From NCBI GenBank assembly GCA_948468385.1, contig CAOKHZ010000022.1:1-64000 (forward strand): DNA of 64,000 nt. Reading direction: 5' to 3'. The DNA is from an uncultured Faecalicatena sp. GTDB lineage: Bacteria; Bacillota; Clostridia; Lachnospirales; Lachnospiraceae. Below are positions 36,630 through 45,184 of this stretch, piece after piece (within the stretch, counting starts at the first letter, position 1; each line of letters starts with the position of its first letter). The notes below the pieces were generated by a model, which searched no databases, had not been told where the DNA came from, and saw nothing but the letters and a program-made list of their open reading frames with translations. Position numbers and translations under genes: made by a program.

Positions 36630-36642
36630 ATCTTCATTCCTC

Positions 36643-36720
36643 CGTTCATTTTCTTTCGATTTTCACGCCACGCTCACTCCTCGTTCATTTTCTTTCGATT
36701 TTCACGTCACGCTCATCCCT
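36643..36720 (-). repeat. 39-bp tandem repeat between ferredoxin gene and 43-codon ORF
   Basis: Two copies (36643-36681 and 36682-36720) with CGTTCATTTTCTTTCG and TTTTCACG in each; the second contains the stop codon of the ferredoxin gene. On the coding strand each unit ends in an AACG(A)GGAG ribosome-site-like end. Confidence 0.85.
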
Positions 36721-37600
36721 CCTCCCTTACGGATTGCACCAAATTGGAACGTTTGCAAAATCCTGACGAAATCGCCTTTGTCGGACACACGGCCTTGCAT
36801 TTGCCGCATCGGATGCATTCCGGCCCGTTTATGTCTTTCGTGACCTCGACGGCCATGGAGCAGGCGCGCTCACATCTTCCACATCCGATGCAGGCGTTTT
36901 CATCCAGCTTCATCTGGTAGAAACCGAACTTGTTAAATATGGAATAAAACGCACCCAGCGGGCAAAGATACCGGCAAAACGGCCGACTGACAAACATGGA
37001 CGAAATCAAAATGACCACCAGAACCATGACCTTCCAGTCGAATAAGACACCTATCAACTCCCGCAACCGCGGATTGGCCGCCATCAGGGGCAGACCTCCT
37101 CCCAACGTTCCGGCGGGACAGATATATTTGCAAAAATAGGGAATGGCAACCCCGTTTTCCGACACGGCAAATATAGGCAGCACGATCACGAACACAAACA
37201 AGACGACGTATTTCAAATACCTCGCCGGTCTGTCAACCCTTTTCGGCACGTTCCACTTCGGAACGGGAATTTTATACAGCAAATCCTGAACAAGGCCAAA
37301 CGGGCACAGCATCCCGCAGGCCAGCCTGCCCAGCACGATGCCAAAAAGCATCAGCGAGCCCAGCACGTAAAACGGGAAATGCCGCCCACCCAGCGCCGCC
37401 TGCAAGGAACCTATCGGGCACGCGCCCAATGCGCCCGGACAAGAATAGCAATTCAAAACCGGAACGCAAAACGCCTTACTTTTCCCGGTAAATATTTTCC
37501 CCCTGGCAAATCCGACGGCATACCCGTTAATTATCACGGCAGAAAGAATCTGCACCATGCGCTGAACAGAAATCCTTTTCCTTCTTCCGTCGTTTCTCAT
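36713..37600 (-). CDS. NapH/CcoG-like membrane ferredoxin
   Basis: 295 residues from the ATG at 37600, which overlaps the TGA of the small CXXC gene (ATGA); the longer frame to 37729 would swallow that gene. About five transmembrane helices carry CYSCPGALGACPIGS, CGMLCPFGL and CRYLCPLGAF, followed by two 4Fe-4S motifs (CIGCGRCERAC, CIRCGKCKAVCP). It passes electrons across or along the membrane. The three-gene set with a thioredoxin lipoprotein and the small CXXC protein recurs in clostridia and probably delivers reducing power to extracytoplasmic disulfides; that role is inferred. Confidence 0.88.
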   Translation of the reverse strand: MRNDGRRKRISVQRMVQILSAVIINGYAVGFARGKIFTGKSKAFCVPVLNCYSCPGALGACPIGSLQAALGGRHFPFYVLGSLMLFGIVLGRLACGMLCPFGLVQDLLYKIPVPKWNVPKRVDRPARYLKYVVLFVFVIVLPIFAVSENGVAIPYFCKYICPAGTLGGGLPLMAANPRLRELIGVLFDWKVMVLVVILISSMFVSRPFCRYLCPLGAFYSIFNKFGFYQMKLDENACIGCGRCERACSMAVEVTKDINGPECIRCGKCKAVCPTKAISSGFCKRSNLVQSVREEG

Positions 37601-37749
37601 CCGATTCCCACGCATTCCAGACATATCCTCACCGCCTTTTGCAAAACGTCCAAATGCTCTTGCCTCGCCAGGCCAGCCCCAATAAAGAGAAGGGACATGC
37701 CAAATGCCGTAAACCGGACGACCCTCCATTTAAAATTGGCTCTATTCAT
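37597..37749 (-). CDS. CD1871A-type small CXXC membrane protein
   Basis: 50 residues: MNRANFKWRVVRF, one transmembrane helix (TAFGMSLLFIGAGLA), then EHLDVLQKAVRICLECVGIG. The ICLEC-VGIG ending is the hallmark of the CD1871A family. Its start overlaps the end of the thioredoxin gene (ATGAATAG) and its stop overlaps the next start (ATGA), so the three genes are tightly coupled. The CxxC may relay electrons between the ferredoxin and the lipoprotein. Confidence 0.85.
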   Translation of the reverse strand: MNRANFKWRVVRFTAFGMSLLFIGAGLARQEHLDVLQKAVRICLECVGIG

Positions 37750-38341
37750 TATCAATTTCCTCTTCCCCCATGGATTTCAAAGTGGCATTGATGCCCGCCA
37801 AAAAAGCCTCCCGTGTATCTTCCTGACGGCCTATAATCTCGTCACCGACGATGTTCCCGTCCTTATCCACGAAAATCGTGGTCGGCGTGTACATAATTTC
37901 TCCGCAGACTTCTGCAAGATCGCCGTTTCCGCTGACCAACGTAATTCCCGTAAACCCGGCTTCCTCAAGAATCCGTTCGGTGTCGGCCTTCCCCCGTTCT
38001 CCGTCAAAATTCACGGTAATAATCTGCACGTTGTCAGGCAAGGATTTCGCAAGCTCTGCAATTTCCGGCATTTCGTCCACGCACGGGCCGCAACCCACGG
38101 ACCAAAAATTGATGACCGTCACGTCCTTCTTTGCCAAATCGTCCTGGGTAAATGTTTCTCCGTCCAACGTTGTCGCTTCAAAAGATTTCAATTCACCCAA
38201 TTGACGTTTCTCGCTCGACTCATCCTCCGACCGGCTTCCACCGTAATGATTGACCGGTGCCCCGCTACCAGAACACCCCGTCATAAAAATACCAAACATA
38301 AGCATCGCACTAAACAATACGACTGCGTTCTTTTTTTTCAT
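37742..38341 (-). CDS. TlpA/ResA-like thioredoxin lipoprotein
   Basis: 199 residues from 38341. A lipoprotein signal with FMTGC places lipid-modified Cys23 at the outer face of the membrane. A thioredoxin fold follows, with the active-site Cys84-Gly-Pro-Cys87 (VGCGPCVDEMPEI) and the cis-proline region MYTPTTIFVD. It reduces extracytoplasmic disulfides with electrons probably supplied by the two downstream membrane proteins. AAAGGAG lies 12 bases ahead, slightly far. First gene of the operon. Confidence 0.9.
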   Translation of the reverse strand: MKKKNAVVLFSAMLMFGIFMTGCSGSGAPVNHYGGSRSEDESSEKRQLGELKSFEATTLDGETFTQDDLAKKDVTVINFWSVGCGPCVDEMPEIAELAKSLPDNVQIITVNFDGERGKADTERILEEAGFTGITLVSGNGDLAEVCGEIMYTPTTIFVDKDGNIVGDEIIGRQEDTREAFLAGINATLKSMGEEEIDNE

Positions 38342-38441
38342 AAAATTCACATGCTCCTTTCCATCATAAATATATCCCCAACAACGGCCTCTCGCCAAAT
38401 CCAAGTTTACCACAAACTCGCTTTCATCAAGCCGCTTTCCG

Positions 38442-39701
38442 TCAAATATACCATGCGGGAATCTGCAATATATTTTCCCGCAACGCTCCCACCTCCGGGC
38501 AATTGCACAAGACTGCCCCCGTCCCCCTCTTCTTCCCGGGAATCTGGTCCAACACGGAAAATGCCGCCGTCATAATCGCCTTGCCCTGCCCGTTCTTCTT
38601 AATCTCAATCGGATACAACGTTCCGTTTTCCTCGATAATCAAGTCAATCTCGGCTTCTACCTCCATCAACTTCCCATCCTCTTTCACCTTTTTCTTATCC
38701 CTTCCCCGATAATAAGATACAAAATGCCGATAGTCCATCCCCTCGTTGGAAAATGATTTCAGAATTTCAGACACGACGAACGATTCAAATATATGCCCGC
38801 TCATCGCACCGTAAGCCAAATTCTCCGACGTCAACCACCTCGTCAAGTAGCATACGAGCCCCGTGTCCCGAAAATATAACTTCGGTGATTTCGTCGCCCG
38901 CTTTAAAACATTTGACGTGTATGGCTCCAACAAGTAGATAATTCCCGACGCTTCCAAAATAGAAATCCAATTTTTAACCGTTCCCATGTCCTTTCCAATC
39001 TCGGACGCTATGCTACTATAATTTAGCACCTCCCCGGTTCTTGCCGCCGCCGCGATCATAAACTGGCGAAACACGTTCAAATCCTGCACCGCCGCCAGTT
39101 CCCGGACATCCCGCTCCATGTACGTCTTGACATAATCCGCATAAAAGGCCGCCCACTCCTTGTCCGTGTCCTGAAGCTCCGGGTAACTCCCCCTATGAAT
39201 GATTTCCCATATATTTTCCGGCCTCTTTACCGATTTTTTCCGTTCCAACACGTACTCCATCGTCGGAAGAAAACGCCGGTTGAACGAATCCCCCATACTC
39301 TCACGCATGGACAAACCGGAAAGCTCGATGATGCCAATCCGCCCGGACAAAGATTCCGAAACATGTTGCATCAAATGGAACGGCTGGGAACCGGACAGAC
39401 AGAACAAACCCCGCCCCTCGCTCTCGTCACATTTGATTTTCATATAACGAAATAATTCCTGCGCCCTCTGCACCTCGTCAATCGTCACCGGAGGCGGGTT
39501 CAACGTCAAAAACATGTCGCCAGCTTCACGCGCCTGCTGCTCCATAAACGGGTCGTCCAAGGACACGTACCGCCTATCTGCGAACACCTTTTTCAGAAGC
39601 GTGGATTTGCCCACTTGCCTTGCCCCCGTCACCAGTACCGCCTTATAGGTCTTCTCGTATTTTAACAACCGCTCCTCCAAAGCCCGTGAAATATACTTCA
39701 C
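38442..39701 (-). CDS. DUF4143-type AAA ATP-binding protein
   Basis: 419 residues from a GTG at 39701 behind GAGGTG; the open frame to 39770 lacks a site. Walker A (VTGARQVGKSTLL), DDP and VTIDEVQ Walker B. The C-terminal DUF4143 domain contains EAEIDLIIEENG...IEIKK, resembling a PD-(D/E)XK nuclease fold. The family is abundant in gut anaerobes; its role is unclear, possibly tied to toxin-antitoxin or defence-type functions. It stands alone between the redox operon and the hairpin at 39796. Confidence 0.85.
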   Translation of the reverse strand: MKYISRALEERLLKYEKTYKAVLVTGARQVGKSTLLKKVFADRRYVSLDDPFMEQQAREAGDMFLTLNPPPVTIDEVQRAQELFRYMKIKCDESEGRGLFCLSGSQPFHLMQHVSESLSGRIGIIELSGLSMRESMGDSFNRRFLPTMEYVLERKKSVKRPENIWEIIHRGSYPELQDTDKEWAAFYADYVKTYMERDVRELAAVQDLNVFRQFMIAAAARTGEVLNYSSIASEIGKDMGTVKNWISILEASGIIYLLEPYTSNVLKRATKSPKLYFRDTGLVCYLTRWLTSENLAYGAMSGHIFESFVVSEILKSFSNEGMDYRHFVSYYRGRDKKKVKEDGKLMEVEAEIDLIIEENGTLYPIEIKKNGQGKAIMTAAFSVLDQIPGKKRGTGAVLCNCPEVGALRENILQIPAWYI

Positions 39702-39795
39702 ACCAAACACCTCGCTTTTGCTTTTAGCCTCCGGCCAACACTCACTCTGATTAGCCAGAAAGATACACATAAATCTGCCAATACTTCCATTAAAA

Positions 39796-39838
39796 AATCA
39801 CGGCAGATTCGGAATCAAATTCCAAATCTGCCGTGATT
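39796..39838. terminator. long hairpin upstream of DUF4143 gene
   Basis: 14-bp perfect arms AATCACGGCAGATT/AATCTGCCGTGATT with a small inner stem. It lies upstream of the DUF4143 gene on its strand, so it may be the end of the GPH transporter transcript or a regulatory structure. Confidence 0.6.
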
Positions 39839-39958
39839 ATATCATAATATATTCTACAATTCAACCTTTTATTCCCTCGTTTATGCCTCTTTTCCCGTCT
39901 GTGCAAATAACAATTCAAAACTAACACACGCCCCATGGGCACGAAATTGTAACAAATC

Positions 39959-40019
39959 GGGATGCATCGGCCAGATTTACTTGCATCCCCCGAGCCGGTT
40001 GGCACAGTGACCGGCTCGG
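39959..40019. terminator. double hairpin after the GPH transporter
   Basis: GGGATGCA/TGCATCCC at 39959-39989, then a perfect 10-bp stem CCGAGCCGGT/ACCGGCTCGG at 39990-40019. It follows the 3' end of the sugar operon. Confidence 0.7.
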
Positions 40020-40060
40020 AGCCAAACAGTAACGCGCAGCGCCGCATATCGACACATTTT

Positions 40061-41425
40061 TTAATATCTTCCCGCCAATTTTTCCTCCGCTTCCTCGCGC
40101 GTGATGTCGCCGGAATTGGCTGCCGCCATAATCTGCACCGTCTTATCCCGCAGCTTGTAACAAGAGAAAATCACCATGGAAACCGCCGCCCCGACAACCG
40201 GCGACAAAATAAACAACACCCAAATCGCATTGACCGCGGATTCCGGCTGAACCGCCGCCTCGCCGGACACAAAGCCAAATAGCCCTAAAAGAATCATCGC
40301 GAGCGCCCCCGGAACGGCGTTCATGAACTTAAACACGAACGTCTGAATCGAATACGCCGTCCCCTGCAAACGCTTTCCGGTAATATATTCGCCATACTCC
40401 ACGAAATCTCCGGTAAATTGCAGTTGCAATACAAGCTGAAACGCGAAAAAGATACAACGGATAAGCATTAAAATCAAAAACACGGTCACATTCTCATACC
40501 CGACAAAGAAACAAACCACGTTCATCACCGTCTGGCCGACAACCCCCACCATCAGCAGATGGAACTTGTCAAACCTGCGGGTCAATGCGGGCATCAACGC
40601 CGCGACAAACAACGAAGGCAGTGCCAGCATGACGGAAATAATGCTGACCATCCCCATGTCGCCCAGACACCAGATGGCAAAATAATTCAACACGGCATTT
40701 GTCATGCTGGTAAAGCTTAGCACCATGATTCCCAAGAATCCAATTCTCAAATATTTATTTTCTTTCACGTAATCTGCCATCTGTTTCAGCCCGACTTCCT
40801 CTTCATCCTTATTGACATAACGTTCCCTGGCAAACCGGCTCATGAAAAGCATCATCACCGCCGCTGCCACCGCCACGATTATGGCCGTGCCCGTCGCCCC
40901 GATGGTCGGATACAATTGTGGCGCCGCCACCATGATTGCCAGCATCGCGATGGCACTAAGCACCGTGTTCCGGGACATGATGCCGATTCGCTCATGCACC
41001 TGGTCCGTGACGGCAGACGTCATGGCAAAAATCGGCACGTCGCACATCGTATAAGCCACGTCATACAGCAAATACGCCACGAAGGACCACCCGATTTTCA
41101 TGCTTACCGGCATATTGCTTGGAACGGCGAACAATAGGATCACCGTCAACGGAAGCATAATGTTGGATGCGCGCAGAAACGGCAAAAACTTGCCGCCCTT
41201 TAGATTCAGCTTGTCCAAAATTGCCCCGAAAATCGGATCGTTTACCGCGTCCCATACCCGGGCAATGAGAAACATCACGCCGACCGCCACGGCCGTAATC
41301 CCTATGTCGGTCAAATAAAGCTGTAAATAACTTCCCACATATGTGTTCACGATTCCTTGTCCCGCCATAAACAAGGCAAATCCCCACCGCTCGACCCTGC
41401 TTGTCCTAAATACTTCCTTACTCAT
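40061..41425 (-). CDS. GPH family sugar:cation symporter
   Basis: 454 residues and about 12 helices, with the GPH signature RVWDAVNDPIFGAILDKLNLKGGKF after the first helices and AMTSAVTDQVHERIGIMSRN. It imports di- or oligosaccharides or glycosides. It starts 3 bases after the ChbG-type deacetylase and ends the operon. The neighbouring alpha-glucosidase suggests isomaltose- or sucrose-like substrates, or amino-sugar disaccharides given the deacetylase. Confidence 0.88.
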   Translation of the reverse strand: MSKEVFRTSRVERWGFALFMAGQGIVNTYVGSYLQLYLTDIGITAVAVGVMFLIARVWDAVNDPIFGAILDKLNLKGGKFLPFLRASNIMLPLTVILLFAVPSNMPVSMKIGWSFVAYLLYDVAYTMCDVPIFAMTSAVTDQVHERIGIMSRNTVLSAIAMLAIMVAAPQLYPTIGATGTAIIVAVAAAVMMLFMSRFARERYVNKDEEEVGLKQMADYVKENKYLRIGFLGIMVLSFTSMTNAVLNYFAIWCLGDMGMVSIISVMLALPSLFVAALMPALTRRFDKFHLLMVGVVGQTVMNVVCFFVGYENVTVFLILMLIRCIFFAFQLVLQLQFTGDFVEYGEYITGKRLQGTAYSIQTFVFKFMNAVPGALAMILLGLFGFVSGEAAVQPESAVNAIWVLFILSPVVGAAVSMVIFSCYKLRDKTVQIMAAANSGDITREEAEEKLAGRY

Positions 41426-41428
41426 CTC

Positions 41429-42316
41429 TCATCCCCCGCTTTCTGATTGTTTTGCCATCTCCTTCTGCAACTCTGCCACCGTCATGCGTCTTTCACATGT
41501 CGCCTCATCATAGCGAATGCTCTCAAATCCCGCCGTTTCAAGTGCCATGCAAAGTTCCGGCGAGGAAAAAATTTCCGTCTCCCGCGCACGGCTCCTTGCC
41601 ACGTCCGCGCCGCTCACCCCGGCATTTCCCGTGCGCCGCATTTCCTCCGTGTCCAGGGACGGATGTATCACGATGAAATACTGCCCGTCCGGCACCGCCC
41701 CAAGCCATGCCGCCATGTCCCCCGCATGCTCCAACAGCCTCTTCATGTTCGGCAACAAGTGATAAAAATACATATGGTCGACCAATCCCTTTTTACGGGC
41801 AAATTCTTCCATAGCCTCGTCCATCCCCGGTACGCACGCCTCGGAAAACATATGGGAATCTATGTAGCGGATGTCAAACCCCAATTTGTGCAACCGCTCC
41901 AGCTGTGCCTCCACTTCCCGCATAATTTGTTCCACCGTCGGTTTCGTCTGCAGAAAAAGCGACGGATCCGGCAAAAAATACCCGTTCTCGTCCACGAGCG
42001 GATTGACTTGCCCCACTCTTGCAGGTAAACTTTCCCGCCCCTTTCCCGCAAGCAAATTGCCTTGTTCCATTCCCGCATACGGCGAGCCGACCGGTCCCCA
42101 TTTCACCCGATCCCACTCCGCGTTCAGCGTCGTGTGCATGCCAAAGCAAATATCCTTTCGACATGCGAGCATCTCCGCCGCGCTTTCCACGAACGGCCCG
42201 CAGGCCATGACCGAGACGTTTCGAATGATTCCTGCCCCCACTACCCGCTCGATTGCCTGATTCGCGCTATTACTGCTGCCCAGGTCGTCCGCCCTCGCGA
42301 TTAACTGCTTCTTCAT
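41429..42316 (-). CDS. ChbG/HpnK (YdjC) family carbohydrate deacetylase
   Basis: 295 residues. The LIARADDLGSS motif (Asp10, Asp11), CFGMHTTLN and YIDSHMF supply the metal site. The family removes N-acetyl groups from chito-oligosaccharides or related glycans. It is cytoplasmic. In the operon it lies between the esterase (212 bases, containing an 18-bp repeat array) and the transporter (3 bases). Confidence 0.87.
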   Translation of the reverse strand: MKKQLIARADDLGSSNSANQAIERVVGAGIIRNVSVMACGPFVESAAEMLACRKDICFGMHTTLNAEWDRVKWGPVGSPYAGMEQGNLLAGKGRESLPARVGQVNPLVDENGYFLPDPSLFLQTKPTVEQIMREVEAQLERLHKLGFDIRYIDSHMFSEACVPGMDEAMEEFARKKGLVDHMYFYHLLPNMKRLLEHAGDMAAWLGAVPDGQYFIVIHPSLDTEEMRRTGNAGVSGADVARSRARETEIFSSPELCMALETAGFESIRYDEATCERRMTVAELQKEMAKQSESGG

Positions 42317-42371
42317 AACTGCTCACGCTCCTCTCTGCTTTAAGCACTAAGCGTCTGTATTTTAGACGCTT

Positions 42372-42462
42372 ATGTTTATAGTTTCCTCTATGTTTATAGT
42401 TTCCTCTATTGTTTTTAATTTCCTCTATGTTTATAATTTCCTCTATGTTTATAATTTCCTCT
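42372..42462 (-). repeat. five-copy 18-bp tandem repeat
   Basis: ATGTTTATA(G/A)TTTCCTCT repeated five times (the third copy is altered and 19 bases long) between the esterase stop and ChbG start. On the coding strand each unit carries AGAGGAAA, a ribosome-site-like string. Confidence 0.9.
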
Positions 42463-42528
42463 TTACCACAAATACCTTACCAAGTTTCGGGATGGGCTTT
42501 CTCACTAAATTCGCGATTTCTTCACTCA

Positions 42529-43437
42529 TTAAGTGTTCAATGCCAGTTGCTTTCGCTCAAAAAATTCCAAAATCGGCAGCACGTTCTTCTCCTCCAAATA
42601 TTCCGGCCCGGCTCCGGCATGCGGCGTGTCATGCAGAATGTCCAGTATCAGATCCCCCTCCGCGAAATAACCGGAAGCTTTCAGTTTCTCATAAAATTCA
42701 ATCGACTGGTGCACGGGAACCGCCGGATCCTTGTCGCCATGCTGTAAATAAAATGCCGGTGGATGCACCGAAATATAATTGTCCGCACTCGCCTGCACCG
42801 CCAACTGCGGATTTTTCCGCGGATTGCCTCCCAAATACCCATGTAGCGCCTTTTTCATGGATGGCATCATTTTTATATACCAGGGAGCGGTCAAAATCCA
42901 GTCTGGAAAATTTAAAAGCGGACAAAGCGCCGCTACCGCGTTTACATGGAAATCCGCCTCCTTGCCCAGGCTGTCAGCCCCTTCCATTCCCACGATGGTG
43001 ACAAGGTTTCCACCCGCCGATGTTCCATAAAGGAAGAAATTCTCTTCCTGCAAACGAAGCCGCGAAGCATTTTTGCGCAGATAAACCACTGCTTGCTTCA
43101 AGTCCTCCGACTCCGCCGGATAAGAAACCGCCGGCGTCAGCCGGTAATTTACCGATACCAGGACAAAGCCCCGTCCCAACGCGTGAAATCCCGGATACAC
43201 GTGCCAGTCCCTCTTGTCGCACATGGCAAAACCACCCCCATGTACCAAAATCAACACCGGATAGGACTCTTTTGCCATCCCGTTTGGATAATAAATGTCC
43301 ATTTTCTGGAGCGAATCTTTGCCATACGCCACGTCCAGCTTTTTCTCGCGTATCCAGTCCACCCTCGGCACCGGAATCTTCGGCCCCATGTCAATCCATT
43401 CCTCTACAAACTTCGTTTTCCTAATTGGTGGTGTCAT
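42529..43437 (-). CDS. alpha/beta-hydrolase esterase
   Basis: 302 residues. Oxyanion HGGGFA at about 66-71, nucleophile in YGTSAGGN, histidine in LHDTPHAGAG near residue 276. It resembles acetyl-esterase or BD-FAE-type carboxylesterases that deacylate sugars or small esters. Its start overlaps the last 17 bases of the GH13 gene, so the two are translationally coupled. It could remove acyl groups from oligosaccharides before hydrolysis. Confidence 0.86.
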   Translation of the reverse strand: MTPPIRKTKFVEEWIDMGPKIPVPRVDWIREKKLDVAYGKDSLQKMDIYYPNGMAKESYPVLILVHGGGFAMCDKRDWHVYPGFHALGRGFVLVSVNYRLTPAVSYPAESEDLKQAVVYLRKNASRLRLQEENFFLYGTSAGGNLVTIVGMEGADSLGKEADFHVNAVAALCPLLNFPDWILTAPWYIKMMPSMKKALHGYLGGNPRKNPQLAVQASADNYISVHPPAFYLQHGDKDPAVPVHQSIEFYEKLKASGYFAEGDLILDILHDTPHAGAGPEYLEEKNVLPILEFFERKQLALNT

Positions 43438-45133
43438 TTTCCTTTACCTCCATTATCACGCACTCGTACGCCGCCAGCCGTCCCTCTTTCAAATACGCGC
43501 TCCGCTCGACGTTCCCCAGCAGATGCCGCGCCTCTTTTGACCGAAACCGCTCCGGCACCGCAAACGCCGTCGTCACATCCGCAAAATTACAGCAAACGAA
43601 TAACGTTTCTTCCTTCCCGATGCGAAAATAAGCAAACACATTTTCATTTCCCACTTCATAAGGCTCGTATCTGCCATATACCGACACCGGATGCCGATGC
43701 CGTACCTTGATGAGTTCCCTATAAAACGACAATATGGAATCCGCACGCCCCGCTTGTTCCTCCGCATTAACGTACGCATGATTGGGATGAACGTCCATCC
43801 AAGGCGTCCCCGTGGTAAAGCCCGCCCCCGGTCCGCCATTCCACTGCATGGGAATCCGCGCGGTGTCCCTGCTTTTCAGGCTGATATAATGAAGCATCTG
43901 CTCCTTTGTAAATCTTTTCTCCCTCGTATAACGTTCATAAGCATTGATGCTTTCACTGTCTCGAAGCTGCGCCGGACTCGTAAACCGCATGTTCGTCATC
44001 CCCAGCTCGTCCCCCTGAAAAATAAACGGCGTTCCCTGCAACATCAGCAAACAAGCCGCCAACATTTTCGCCGACGTTTCGCGCAACTCTCCCTCGTCCC
44101 CGAGGCGTGACAACATCCTCGGCTGGTCATGATTGTCCCAGAACAAGGCGTTCCACCCACGCCCGTAAAGTCCCTCCTGCCACTTCGTCATTACTTCTTT
44201 CAACCCCGTAAGCGGTATCGTTTTATCATTCCACTTGAACGTCTCCCCGCCGTCCAAATCCATGTGTTCAAACTGAAACACCATGTCCAGTTCGCTTCCA
44301 TTTGCGTTGGAAAATAGCACGGCATTTCCGAGCGTGGTGGCCGAGGCCTCCCCTACCGTCATGACGTCCCTGCCCGCCCAGACCTCCTCCTTCATTTCCT
44401 TCAAATACTCATGCACCTTCGAGTTTGCGGCAATTCTCGCGCGCGGGTCATGGTATCCGCTCGCCCCCACCGGGCCGTCTGAAAAGTCATTCCCCTTGGC
44501 AATCAGGCTGATCACGTCCATCCGGAATCCATCCACGCCCCGGTCAAGCCACCGCCGCATCATCCCATAAACTTCCTCGCGCAAGGACGGATTCTCCCAA
44601 TTCAAATCCGGCTGGCGGGAGGAAAAAAGATTCAGATAATATTGCCCGCTCTTTTCATCCCACGTCCACGCCGAGCCGCCAAACAGCGCGCCCCAGTTAT
44701 TCGGCGGGCATCCGTCTTTTTTGGCATCTCTCCAGATATAATATTCCCGCTTTGCGGCGTGCCTCCCTTCCAACGCGTTTAAAAACCACGGATGCTCGTT
44801 GGACGAATGATTGACCACCAAGTCAATCACCACCTTCAGCCCCCTTGCATGCGCCTCCTTTAACAGCGTCTCAAATTCCTCCATACTCCCATAGCATGGG
44901 GCTATGGACTCATAATCACTGATGTCATATCCGTTGTCATAGCCGGGGCTGGGATACATGGGCGAAATCCAAACCACGTCCACCCCCAACCAGACCAGAT
45001 AATCCAGCTTGCTCATAATCCCTTTGATGTCACCAATTCCGTCCCCGTTCCCGTCACAAAAGCTTTTGGGGTAAATCTGGTAGACCACGCTTTCCTTCCA
45101 CCAGGCTCGTCTTTCCATCTCCTTATTCTCCAT
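43421..45133 (-). CDS. GH13 alpha-glucosidase (oligo-1,6-glucosidase type)
   Basis: 570 residues. The family motifs are all present: DLVVNHSSNEHPWF, nucleophile Asp206 in GFRMDVIS, acid/base Glu262 in TVGEAS and Asp336 in WDNHDQPR. The QIYPKSFCDGNGDGIGD opening is typical of the GH13_31 oligo-1,6-glucosidase/sucrase group. It is cytoplasmic and acts on small alpha-glucosides brought in by the GPH transporter of the same operon. The ribosome site is weak (AGATGAAGAA). The full-length catalytic and C-terminal domains are present. Confidence 0.92.
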   Translation of the reverse strand: MENKEMERRAWWKESVVYQIYPKSFCDGNGDGIGDIKGIMSKLDYLVWLGVDVVWISPMYPSPGYDNGYDISDYESIAPCYGSMEEFETLLKEAHARGLKVVIDLVVNHSSNEHPWFLNALEGRHAAKREYYIWRDAKKDGCPPNNWGALFGGSAWTWDEKSGQYYLNLFSSRQPDLNWENPSLREEVYGMMRRWLDRGVDGFRMDVISLIAKGNDFSDGPVGASGYHDPRARIAANSKVHEYLKEMKEEVWAGRDVMTVGEASATTLGNAVLFSNANGSELDMVFQFEHMDLDGGETFKWNDKTIPLTGLKEVMTKWQEGLYGRGWNALFWDNHDQPRMLSRLGDEGELRETSAKMLAACLLMLQGTPFIFQGDELGMTNMRFTSPAQLRDSESINAYERYTREKRFTKEQMLHYISLKSRDTARIPMQWNGGPGAGFTTGTPWMDVHPNHAYVNAEEQAGRADSILSFYRELIKVRHRHPVSVYGRYEPYEVGNENVFAYFRIGKEETLFVCCNFADVTTAFAVPERFRSKEARHLLGNVERSAYLKEGRLAAYECVIMEVKENDTTN

Positions 45134-45184
45134 TTCTTCATCTTTTTCCCATGCGCCCTTCTTCGCATTCCCTTTCTTTTTTGC

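Noticed and set aside
37601-37729. Longer N-terminus for the NapH-like ferredoxin, beginning at 37729.
   Set aside because: That stretch is the CD1871A-type gene in another frame, and the ATGA overlap at 37597-37600 gives a better start.
39990-40019. Integron attC-like site from the GTTGGCACAGTG loop.
   Set aside because: Simple terminator stem; no integrase, no cassette array, and no paired R and L boxes.
42372-42462. CRISPR-like or coding reading of the 18-bp array (open frame MFIVSSMFIVSS).
   Set aside because: Units are contiguous without spacers, and the open frame on the plus strand is antisense to the operon and has no ribosome site.
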